5,401 nucleotides of DNA. It comes from Micrococcaceae bacterium. GTDB taxonomy: Bacteria; Actinomycetota; Actinomycetes; Actinomycetales; Micrococcaceae. The notes beneath the pieces are model-generated. The model saw nothing but the letters and a program-made list of their open reading frames with translations. It was not told the origin of the DNA and made no database searches. A program made the position numbers and the translations under genes. The DNA is taken from positions 1,492 to 6,892 of the forward strand of contig DNHA01000070.1 of the NCBI GenBank assembly GCA_003486025.1. Reading direction: 5' to 3'. Of this stretch, positions 1 to 5,401 are shown one piece after another (positions within the stretch are counted from its first letter, which is position 1; each line of letters begins with the position of its first letter).

Positions 1-1
1 G

Positions 2-1027
2 GCCCAATCACCTTCCCCTTATGGCCCATTCTTCTTGGTGCTGTCACGCATTATTTATTTTGTCTCCAACGGGGTGCCCGAAATTGGAGTAGGGCTCTTG
101 CGCATTACCGCGTTACTCGGGGTCATCGGATGTTTTCATTTCACCGCCAAGCTGGCGAAAAAAATGGGACAAAATCCAAACTGGGCTAACTGGGCCATTG
201 TGGGAAATCCACTATTCTTATTGACCATGATCGGCGGCGCTCACAACGATGCCTTGATGATTGCCGGAGTGTTCAGCGCTTTCGCCCTGGCTTATGACCA
301 TCGTCCCCTCGCAGCCACGTTGGCTTTAGCTATCGCGGTGTCTGTGAAACCGATTGTGCTCTTGGTGCTGCCATTTATAGGGTTGATCCTATTAGGCCGC
401 GATACGTCATTGCGTGCTAAATGCATGGTTTGGCTCAAAGTGCTCTGCTATTGCCTGATTTGGCTAACGACCATCGGAGCGGTGACTAACCTCTGGTTTG
501 GATGGTTGCCGGCAATGTTTACCGCCGGGGACGCAGCCTTCCCCTACGCTCCTGTGGGTTTGACTGGTTGGTTGCTTGGCCTGCTGGTGGGAGTGCTGGG
601 CGGCTCGGCAAGCCTGACACAGAGCATCGTGGTGTTCATTTTTCAGCTTGTCTCCGTGGCAATCGTGGCATGGCTTGCCTTGGCTAAAGACATTTCCCGG
701 CCTGTGCGCCTGGCCGCGTGGGCACTGTCTGCGGTGATCTTGCTCGCACCGATCATCCAGCCTTGGTACATCTTGTGGATGATTGCGCTCTTCGCCATCT
801 CGCACCGTGTCTCGTGGTCCTCCGAGAAGCTGATGATCTATTTGGCCAGTTTGATTCTTGTGGGGGTCTTCGTAGATCAACTCTCGATTGAGCAATGGCA
901 CATCGTGTGGCTCATGCGGGTATTTGCGGCGGTACTGGCGGTTGGTTTATTTGCCGGCCTCTTCCGCTTCGACCCGAAGACCCGCACTGTCCTCAGTGGA
1001 GACACAGGGCCAGCTTCCATTCAGTAA
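2..1027 (+). CDS. MptB-family polyprenol-phosphomannose-dependent alpha-1,6-mannosyltransferase (5' partial)
   Basis: The frame is open to the left edge, so the true start lies outside the window; 341 residues are visible before the TAA. The TTG at 35 is internal, because the codons before it already encode the SPYGP stretch (visible residues 5-9) typical of this family. Other family marks are GNPLFLL followed by GGAHNDALM (about 78-86), VKP in a helix (115-117) and QPWYILW (253-259). Hydrophobic segments fill almost the whole fragment, as expected for a GT-C fold enzyme. Relatives (MptA/MptB of mycobacteria and corynebacteria) use polyprenyl-phosphomannose on the outer face of the membrane to extend the alpha-1,6-mannan backbone of lipomannan-type glycolipids. 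The catalytic acidic residues expected near the N-terminus are not visible here. The gene uses at least five TTA codons and one ATA, unlike the two genes at the right end. The family call is firm; acceptor and linkage are inferred. Confidence 0.88.
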   Translation, partial: AQSPSPYGPFFLVLSRIIYFVSNGVPEIGVGLLRITALLGVIGCFHFTAKLAKKMGQNPNWANWAIVGNPLFLLTMIGGAHNDALMIAGVFSAFALAYDHRPLAATLALAIAVSVKPIVLLVLPFIGLILLGRDTSLRAKCMVWLKVLCYCLIWLTTIGAVTNLWFGWLPAMFTAGDAAFPYAPVGLTGWLLGLLVGVLGGSASLTQSIVVFIFQLVSVAIVAWLALAKDISRPVRLAAWALSAVILLAPIIQPWYILWMIALFAISHRVSWSSEKLMIYLASLILVGVFVDQLSIEQWHIVWLMRVFAAVLAVGLFAGLFRFDPKTRTVLSGDTGPASIQ

Positions 1028-1090
1028 CCATCCAGCCAACGATGACTGACCTCACACCGGACGTCACAGGTTGCGTGTATTTTTCTCGGC

Positions 1091-1102
1091 TTAGATAGAA
1101 AT
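1091..1102 (+). promoter_or_regulatory. possible -10 element for a leaderless VanZ-RDD transcript
   Basis: TTAGAT (1091-1096) ends six bases before ATG 1103, the spacing expected if transcription began at the start codon. No Shine-Dalgarno is visible, which would fit a leaderless mRNA, a common arrangement in actinobacteria. TTGCGT at 1071-1076 is a poor -35 with a spacer of only 14 bases. This is a weak pattern match and could be chance. Confidence 0.18.
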
Positions 1103-2203
1103 ATGCAAACGATGTTTTGGCCCGCGACGATCGCCATGCTTGGTGGTGTCCTCTTCTTAGGCGCAGCCGGTATTTTCCTGCTCGCCATCCAGTATCACCG
1201 CCATGGGCGGTTATCTTGGCGACGCACGTTGACCACCGGTGCCGCAGTCATCTACGGCTTTGGCCTCTTCAGCTACACGATGCTGCCCCTGCCCGAAACA
1301 CGTGACGCATTTTGCCGCCCCGGGGTAGCTGTTCCGCAGCTGCAACCGCTGAACTTCCTCAATGACTTTGCGCTCTCCTATGAACTGGGAATGCGCCACT
1401 TTCTGACCAGCTTTACGCTGTGGCAGGTCCTTTTTAATGTGATCTTGTTCATGCCGCTCGGTATCCTGGCGGTCCGCTGGCTGCGCGGGAACGTATTTCT
1501 GGGCACGCTCATTGGACTCACCGCCAGCCTGGCAATTGAGCTGACTCAGTACACCGGGATCTGGGGCCTGTATACCTGTGCCTACCGGGTTGCCGATGTC
1601 GATGATCTGCTGCTGAACACCTTCGGCGCGCTGCTTGGATCCATCGTTGCCTACCTGCCGATCTTTGCGTGGCTGACCGGGCCACGAGAACAAAGTGCCA
1701 TGAAGTCCGGACCGCGCAAGGTGACCAGGCTTCGCCGCTTCATGGCCAACGGTTTTGATATCGCCTTTGTCCTCGGCCTGGTGATGCTCACCACCTTCGT
1801 GCTGGAGATCGCCGAAAAACTTGGAGCCCCGCAGGCCTCCTACAACCTGACCCAGCGCTGGATTCCCACGATCTCGGTACTGCTGGTCTTCTTGCTTCCA
1901 ACCCTGATGCCAGGCCGCGCGAGCCTAGGGCAGCGCTGTGCCTGGATTCGAGTGGCCGGACATGGCACGCGTCCAGCACCTGCATGGCAGGCAGTGGCGC
2001 GCAGCATTCTGGGTCTCGGCGGAATCTCGTTCGCATTCCAAATTGCCGACAGCATCTGGGCTGCAAGCCCCTGGGCCTGGCTCAGCGCGCTGGTACTTGG
2101 CTACCTGCTGCTGAGCTCGATCTTCCTCTTATGCGATCCGGCCGGCCGCGGAATAGCTGGCAGGCTCACCGGCACCAGATTCGTTGATCGGCGAATTCAC
2201 TAA
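1103..2203 (+). CDS. VanZ-like domain / RDD domain fusion membrane protein
   Basis: A 366-residue polytopic membrane protein with two recognisable domains. The N-terminal part (about 45-192) matches VanZ: NVILFMPLG at 112-120, SLAIELTQ at 142-149, and the hallmark arginine-aspartate-asparagine-glycine helix with R162, D165, D168, N172 and G175. The C-terminal part (about 206-362) matches RDD: an Arg...Asp first helix (R212 to D219), GRASLGQRCAWIRVAG at 271-286, and the closing RLTGTRFVD at 354-362. About nine membrane segments are likely. VanZ of enterococci gives low-level teicoplanin resistance, but most actinobacterial homologues have no proven role, and RDD proteins are a broad membrane family, some proposed as transporters. 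I therefore do not call it a resistance gene. ATG 1103 is the first in-frame ATG after the stop at 1043; ATG 1112 is an alternative. No strong Shine-Dalgarno precedes either. The gap to the mannosyltransferase is 75 bases, so cotranscription is possible but not shown. Confidence 0.85.
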   Translation: MQTMFWPATIAMLGGVLFLGAAGIFLLAIQYHRHGRLSWRRTLTTGAAVIYGFGLFSYTMLPLPETRDAFCRPGVAVPQLQPLNFLNDFALSYELGMRHFLTSFTLWQVLFNVILFMPLGILAVRWLRGNVFLGTLIGLTASLAIELTQYTGIWGLYTCAYRVADVDDLLLNTFGALLGSIVAYLPIFAWLTGPREQSAMKSGPRKVTRLRRFMANGFDIAFVLGLVMLTTFVLEIAEKLGAPQASYNLTQRWIPTISVLLVFLLPTLMPGRASLGQRCAWIRVAGHGTRPAPAWQAVARSILGLGGISFAFQIADSIWAASPWAWLSALVLGYLLLSSIFLLCDPAGRGIAGRLTGTRFVDRRIH

Positions 2204-2235
2204 TCGTTCACCACCAAGCTGTCAGCTGATGGGGC

Positions 2236-2241
2236 TAAAAT
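2236..2241 (+). promoter_or_regulatory. possible -10 element upstream of the DUF2637 gene
   Basis: TAAAAT fits the actinobacterial TAnnnT pattern and sits in the 131-base gap 2204-2334 between the VanZ-RDD and DUF2637 genes. No convincing -35 lies 16-18 bases upstream, and the implied leader would be close to 90 bases. The rest of this gap shows no clear terminator or RNA gene. Weak evidence. Confidence 0.2.
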
Positions 2242-2334
2242 AGTCCAGGTGGCCGGTACCCGATACAACTGGCAACCACATTCGCTTAAAAGACGTTCCG
2301 ATTCATCTCTCCAAAGTTAGGCCTGCCCCGCAGC

Positions 2335-3102
2335 ATGGATACTCAGCAAGAAATTCCGCACGAACCGCACCGCGCCGTCCTCGGCACCGCCGTCGGAGCC
2401 ACGGTCCTGATCGCGATTGGTGCATTCGTCCTATCCTTCGCGGCGCTGACCGACTTGGCTGAACGCTCCGGCATCCAGTCGAACCTGGCCTGGATCTGGC
2501 CAATCATCATCGACGGCATGATCGTCGCGGCCACCGTGGCTATCGTGGCGCTGAACGGTTTTAACCGCAAGGCCATGATCTACCCATGGTCCTTGCTGTT
2601 CTTCGGCGCTATCGTGTCGACCGCAGCGAACTCCACCCATGCGATCCTGACCGTGGATTCCATCGTTAACGGTGTGCCACCGCTGGTATCGGCCCTCGTT
2701 GCGGCCATGCCGCCTATCGTGCTGCTGGCCATTACCCACCTGACCGTGCATATGTACCAGAAGAAGTCCGAAGCCGCGAAGCTTCGCGCGGCCTTCGAAT
2801 ATGACGAAGAGCAGATCAATGCTGAGAAGTACGGCGTCGCCTACGATGACGGTTACAACTCCGCACTTTCTGATGCACAGCAGGCAGAAGCCGAGCGCAC
2901 GGCCCAGCTGGAGCAGGAGCACCAGGACGCTATCGCCCGGGCCCGTGCCGAGGCCATCGCCCAGTCGCGTTCGGAAAAGGTCACCCCGCTGAAGCAGGCG
3001 CCGGCTCCGGCAGCCGCTAAGCAAGCTGCCGCTGCCAAGCCGGCTGGCGAAGACAAGGCCCCGTTGTACGAGGATATGGCCAAGCGCCTGACCCGCCCAT
3101 AG
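2335..3102 (+). CDS. DUF2637 domain membrane protein with charged cytoplasmic tail
   Basis: A 255-residue protein. Residues about 14-137 form four predicted membrane helices (about 14-36, 51-73, 81-104, 116-137) with the DUF2637 pattern: SFAALTDLAERSGI at 34-47, LAWIWPIIIDGMIVAAT at 51-67, NSTHA at 99-103 and PPIVLLAITHLTVHM at 126-140. The family is found widely in actinobacterial chromosomes and plasmids; some members lie near plasmid-spread (Spd) or transfer genes, but no biochemical function is established that I know of. After helix 4 comes a long hydrophilic region (141-215) rich in Glu, Gln, Arg and Ala, probably helical or coiled coil, then an Ala/Pro/Lys low-complexity linker (218-241) and a short tail. 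With both ends cytoplasmic, the tail could bind a soluble partner. ATG 2335 is the first ATG after the in-frame stop at 2287; its Shine-Dalgarno is weak. The alarmone-synthetase gene follows after 58 bases with no terminator between. Family call firm; function unknown. Confidence 0.87.
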   Translation: MDTQQEIPHEPHRAVLGTAVGATVLIAIGAFVLSFAALTDLAERSGIQSNLAWIWPIIIDGMIVAATVAIVALNGFNRKAMIYPWSLLFFGAIVSTAANSTHAILTVDSIVNGVPPLVSALVAAMPPIVLLAITHLTVHMYQKKSEAAKLRAAFEYDEEQINAEKYGVAYDDGYNSALSDAQQAEAERTAQLEQEHQDAIARARAEAIAQSRSEKVTPLKQAPAPAAAKQAAAAKPAGEDKAPLYEDMAKRLTRP

Positions 3103-3131
3103 CTAGGGCACGCACCGTTTCGACCACCCTC

Positions 3132-3156
3132 GGCATTTCAAGGCATTAGGAGGCAT
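3132..3156 (+). repeat. three GGCAT direct repeats at exact 10-base spacing
   Basis: GGCAT occurs at 3132-3136, 3142-3146 and 3152-3156, each preceded by C or A, so the period is exactly ten bases, about one DNA helical turn. The third copy overlaps the end of the AGGAGG Shine-Dalgarno of the alarmone-synthetase gene. The pattern is certain; its role is not. It could be an operator on one DNA face, an RNA-binding site governing ribosome access, or the remains of a small tandem duplication. Confidence 0.5.
3148..3153 (+). promoter_or_regulatory. strong ribosome binding site (AGGAGG) of the RelA/SpoT-domain gene
   Basis: A full-consensus AGGAGG lies seven bases before ATG 3161. It fixes the start of the synthetase gene and is the strongest such site in the window, suggesting efficient translation unless something blocks it. 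Confidence 0.85.
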
Positions 3157-3160
3157 CACT

Positions 3161-4258
3161 ATGGATCAATTGACCAGCAACACCGAACCGGAACAGTTCA
3201 GCGAACAAATCGACGAGGCGGTGTCTCGGTTTGAAACCGTGGGCCGGGAACTCGATGAGGTGCTGCGGGCGATGAAATCAAAAATTCGCTCGCTGTTTAT
3301 CGATAGTGAAGTCCAACCCTTGTTTGTGACCGGACGGGTGAAAACCGCCGAGTCCTTCCGGGCTAAAGCTTCGCGCCAGCTACAGGAAACCCCGGATTCA
3401 ACCCCGGTATTGGAGTTCCCAAACCCGCTGCGGGAAATCCATGACATGGTGGGTTTGCGCATCATCGTGATGCTTCCCCACGAAATCCAGCAGGTAGCCA
3501 CGCTCATCAAGGCGCACCGCGAGGACTTCGACTGCCGCAGTGACCGCGAGAAAGACATCGGTTCGGTGGAATCCGGAACCTATGGCTACTCCTCACGGCA
3601 CCTGCTGCTCAAAACCCGCAATGAACCGAGCGTGTCAAAGTTCCAAACGGCGTTGGGCAAACCAGTGGTACCCAGCGGCAACTTCGTCTTCGAGGTGCAG
3701 ATCCGCACGGTGCTCCAGCATGCATGGAGCGAGATGGAACATGACATCCGCTTTAAGCATCCTGGGGAAGCCGCGTGGAACCCGCAGATCGACAGGCATT
3801 TCACCGCCACCGCAGCGATGCTCGAAACGGTGGAAAATTACTTCACCGACATTGATGATCTCTACCATCGGATGAATGGCTACCACGACCGCGAAGGCTT
3901 GGGCACCGAGAAGCTGACCGGCGAGAAAATCGGCGAAATCTGGCAGACGCTGCTTCCGCACGTGGACCGCAAGCGCGACGATGACTGGTCCTGGGCCGCC
4001 GAATTGCTCGGCTCCCACGGCATCGATCAAACGTGGCAGCTGGCCGAACTTTTGGATGCCAACGTGGTGACCGAGGTCCGCGCCGCATTGGATCACAGGT
4101 ATTCTCCGGGGCCAGATAGGCTGCTTGACGACGTGTTGCTTTGGCGTTTTGGCAAGGCGCATATCGATAAGACCAGTGGGTCGGATTTGAAACGCGAGGC
4201 GTCGCTTCGCCGCAGACTGATCCAAATGAAAGACTTCCGCTCCACCCAGCGCCGCTAG
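3161..4258 (+). CDS. RelA/SpoT-domain nucleotidyltransferase, small alarmone synthetase-like
   Basis: A 365-residue soluble protein with a (p)ppGpp-synthetase fold at about 25-230. Key family positions are present: R59, K61, S65 and K69 in GRVKTAESFRAKA (ATP site), D95 in HDMVGLR (metal ligand), Y143 and H147 in TYGYSSRH (guanine-binding loop), E178 in FEVQIRT, and HAWSEMEH at 187-194. The enzyme should therefore be active, moving pyrophosphate from ATP to GDP or GTP. There is no HD hydrolase domain and no TGS or ACT, so it is not the long bifunctional Rel. It is longer than RelP/RelQ (roughly 200-250 residues); residues about 235-365 are charged, probably helical, and unrecognised. Its only cysteine is C125, which argues against a zinc finger. 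Some stand-alone relatives (toxSAS, CapRel) are toxins that modify tRNA or make other alarmones; sequence alone does not decide this. ATG 3161 has an ideal AGGAGG. The upstream DUF2637 gene is 58 bases away; a terminator follows after four bases. Confidence 0.88.
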   Translation: MDQLTSNTEPEQFSEQIDEAVSRFETVGRELDEVLRAMKSKIRSLFIDSEVQPLFVTGRVKTAESFRAKASRQLQETPDSTPVLEFPNPLREIHDMVGLRIIVMLPHEIQQVATLIKAHREDFDCRSDREKDIGSVESGTYGYSSRHLLLKTRNEPSVSKFQTALGKPVVPSGNFVFEVQIRTVLQHAWSEMEHDIRFKHPGEAAWNPQIDRHFTATAAMLETVENYFTDIDDLYHRMNGYHDREGLGTEKLTGEKIGEIWQTLLPHVDRKRDDDWSWAAELLGSHGIDQTWQLAELLDANVVTEVRAALDHRYSPGPDRLLDDVLLWRFGKAHIDKTSGSDLKREASLRRRLIQMKDFRSTQRR

Positions 4259-4262
4259 CGCA

Positions 4263-4296
4263 ACTGCCGGGCACCCGCTATCGGGTGCCCGGCAGT
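4263..4296 (+). terminator. hairpin terminator after the RelA/SpoT-domain gene
   Basis: ACTGCCGGGCACCCG (4263-4277) pairs perfectly with 4282-4296 around a CTAT loop: a 15-bp GC-rich stem starting four bases after the TAG stop. No T-tract follows, which is usual for actinobacterial terminators. The hairpin is symmetric and could stop transcription from either side, but no convergent gene is visible. It should separate the synthetase transcript from the ABC-F gene. Confidence 0.88.
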
Positions 4297-4351
4297 GAGC
4301 GTTAAGATGTTGGTTCGCACACAGTAAGCCTGATCCCGCGTATGCGACCGG

Positions 4352-4390
4352 TAGGATAGACAAGTTGCCCTTTATATGGGCGAATAGTAT
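4352..4390 (+). promoter_or_regulatory. candidate promoter region of the ABC-F gene (two possible -10 boxes)
   Basis: Two TAnnnT hexamers lie between the terminator and the ABC-F start: TAGGAT at 4352-4357 and TAGTAT at 4385-4390. Neither has a good -35 at normal spacing. A promoter in 4297-4421 is expected because the strong hairpin precedes it; which box is used cannot be told. TAGTAT would leave a leader of only about 25 bases, TAGGAT about 58. Confidence 0.3.
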
Positions 4391-4405
4391 TCCTTACCCC
4401 GTTTT

Positions 4406-4412
4406 GAAAGGG
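4406..4412 (+). promoter_or_regulatory. ribosome binding site of the ABC-F gene
   Basis: GAAAGGG lies nine bases before ATG 4422, a good though not perfect Shine-Dalgarno. It supports this ATG, after which the ABC-F homology begins at once (MISVANLELR). Confidence 0.65.
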
Positions 4413-4421
4413 CCACACCAT

Positions 4422-5401
4422 ATGATTTCCGTAGCCAACCTTGAGCTACGCGTCGGCGCCCGCTTGCTGATGGACGAAGTAAATTTCCGCATCGACAAGG
4501 GCGACAAGATCGGACTGGTGGGTCGAAACGGTGCCGGTAAGACCACCATGACCAAGGTCTTGGCCGGAGAATCCCAGCCGGCTAGCGGTAACGTCTCGCT
4601 GAAGGGTTCCATTGGCTACCTGCCACAGGATCCGAAGACCGAGGACATGGAGCAGCTGGCGAAGGACCGTATCCTCGCCGCCCGCGGTTTGGACGTTGTA
4701 CTCAACAAGCTGGCCAAAGCCCGCGATGAGATGGCTAGCGATGACGCATCCGTAGCGAAGAAGGCCATGGGCCGCTATGACCGCCTGGAAGCCGAGTTCA
4801 TGGCTGCCGGCGGCTACTCCGCCGAATCCGAGGCTGCGGCCATCTGTTCAAACCTGGATTTGCCAGAACGTATTCTTGAGCAGCCATTGCGCACCCTGTC
4901 CGGTGGCCAGCGCCGCCGTGTGGAGCTTGCCCGCATCCTCTACTCGGACGCCGAAACGCTGTTGCTCGATGAGCCAACTAACCACTTGGACGCTGATTCC
5001 ATCACCTGGTTGCGTGACTTCATCAAGAACTACGCCGGCGGCGTGCTGATGATCAGCCACGACACCGGCCTGCTGGACGCCACCGTGAACAAGGTGCTGT
5101 TCCTCGACGCTAACCGCGCCACGGTTGATGTGTACAACATGAACTGGAAGCGCTACCAGACTCAGCGCGAAACCGATGAGCGTGCCCGCAAGCGCGAGCG
5201 CGGCAATATTGAGAAGAAGGCTTCGGTCTTGATGGCTCAGGCTAACAAGATGAAGGCTCGTGCCTCCGGCGCTTCCGCGGCGCAATCGATGCTCAAGCGT
5301 GTTGACCGCATGCTCTCGGGCCTTGAAGAAGTGCGCGCGAATGACCGTGTTGCAGCTCTGCGCTTCCCGGATCCGGCCCCTTGCGGCAAGACTCCGATGA
5401 T
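4422..5401 (+). CDS. ABC-F family ATPase (3' partial), Rv1473-like
   Basis: The frame runs off the right edge after 326 complete codons; family members are roughly 520-560 residues, so the second ATPase domain is missing. The first nucleotide-binding domain is complete: Walker A GRNGAGKTT at 34-42, Q-loop in GYLPQDP near 65-71, signature LSGGQ at 159-163, Walker B with DEPTNHLD at 183-190 including catalytic E184, and switch H213. Residues about 238-310 are a highly charged helical linker (Arg, Lys, Glu, Ala) corresponding to the P-site tRNA interaction motif between the two ATPase domains. There are no membrane segments, so it is not a transporter: ABC-F proteins bind the ribosome E site and act in translation or in protection against ribosome-targeting antibiotics. 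From memory the text closely follows mycobacterial Rv1473 (for example YNM-W-RY at the linker start). Housekeeping versus resistance role is undecided; the chromosomal setting favours a conserved factor. Confidence 0.93.
   Translation, partial: MISVANLELRVGARLLMDEVNFRIDKGDKIGLVGRNGAGKTTMTKVLAGESQPASGNVSLKGSIGYLPQDPKTEDMEQLAKDRILAARGLDVVLNKLAKARDEMASDDASVAKKAMGRYDRLEAEFMAAGGYSAESEAAAICSNLDLPERILEQPLRTLSGGQRRRVELARILYSDAETLLLDEPTNHLDADSITWLRDFIKNYAGGVLMISHDTGLLDATVNKVLFLDANRATVDVYNMNWKRYQTQRETDERARKRERGNIEKKASVLMAQANKMKARASGASAAQSMLKRVDRMLSGLEEVRANDRVAALRFPDPAPCGKTPM

Noticed and set aside
35..37. TTG at 35 as the start of the mannosyltransferase
   Set aside because: Conserved family sequence (SPYGP) is encoded in frame upstream of it, so the gene begins outside the window.
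1103..2203. Calling the VanZ-like gene a teicoplanin-resistance determinant
   Set aside because: There are no other van genes nearby, and chromosomal VanZ-family proteins are common without shown resistance.
2217..2228. Short inverted repeat (AGCT-GTC-AGCT) after the VanZ-RDD gene as a terminator
   Set aside because: The stem is only four base pairs and no T-tract follows, so it is too weak to support.
2431..3024. Open frame on the - strand (197 codons) opposite the DUF2637 gene
   Set aside because: It is antisense to a well-supported gene, and its composition is rich in Gly, Arg and His, typical of the reverse complement of membrane-protein codons.
3635..4363. Long open frame on the - strand (242 codons) opposite the synthetase gene
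   Set aside because: It lies antisense to a gene with clear RelA/SpoT motifs, spans the terminator hairpin, and its translation shows no recognisable domain. High-GC coding sequence commonly gives such shadows.
4777..5049. Open + strand frame inside the ABC-F gene
   Set aside because: It is out of frame with the ABC-F reading, and its translation is Pro/Ser/Thr-rich with no motif.
4848..5285. Open frame on the - strand opposite the ABC-F gene
   Set aside because: It mirrors the ABC-F signature and Walker B region. The + strand reading has complete ATPase motifs, so this is a shadow.

Overview
This window most likely comes from a high-GC Gram-positive actinobacterium of the Micrococcaceae type (Arthrobacter or Glutamicibacter-like). 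The inference rests on an MptB-type polyprenol-phosphomannose mannosyltransferase, a DUF2637 membrane protein, an ABC-F protein closely resembling mycobacterial Rv1473 (from memory), moderately high GC and a terminator hairpin without a T-tract. The genus was not tested. Nothing mobile, no CRISPR array and no RNA gene is visible. The layout looks like ordinary chromosome.

All five protein genes read on the + strand. (1) Positions 2-1027 hold the 3' part of an MptB-family GT-C mannosyltransferase, cut by the left window edge. (2) Positions 1103-2203 hold a polytopic protein with an N-terminal VanZ-like domain joined to a C-terminal RDD domain. (3) Positions 2335-3102 hold a DUF2637 protein with four membrane helices and a long charged cytoplasmic tail. 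(4) Positions 3161-4258 hold a RelA/SpoT-type nucleotidyltransferase (small alarmone synthetase-like) with no HD hydrolase domain and an extra C-terminal region of about 150 residues. (5) From 4422 to the right edge lies the N-terminal 326 residues of an ABC-F ATPase.

The first two genes concern the envelope: mannan (lipomannan-type) assembly, and a membrane protein of unsettled role. The DUF2637 and alarmone-synthetase genes are 58 bases apart with no terminator between them and may be one transcript. That transcript ends at a perfect 15-bp hairpin at 4263-4296, so the ABC-F gene should have its own promoter in 4297-4421. The synthetase start carries a full AGGAGG Shine-Dalgarno embedded in three GGCAT repeats spaced exactly 10 bases apart, the most unusual small-scale pattern in the window. 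No gene-free stretch exceeds 300 bases. The largest gaps are 2204-2334 and 4259-4421.

I did not find a clearly new system. The best candidates for a second look are the DUF2637/alarmone-synthetase pair, the unexplained C-terminal half of the synthetase, and the phased GGCAT repeats.
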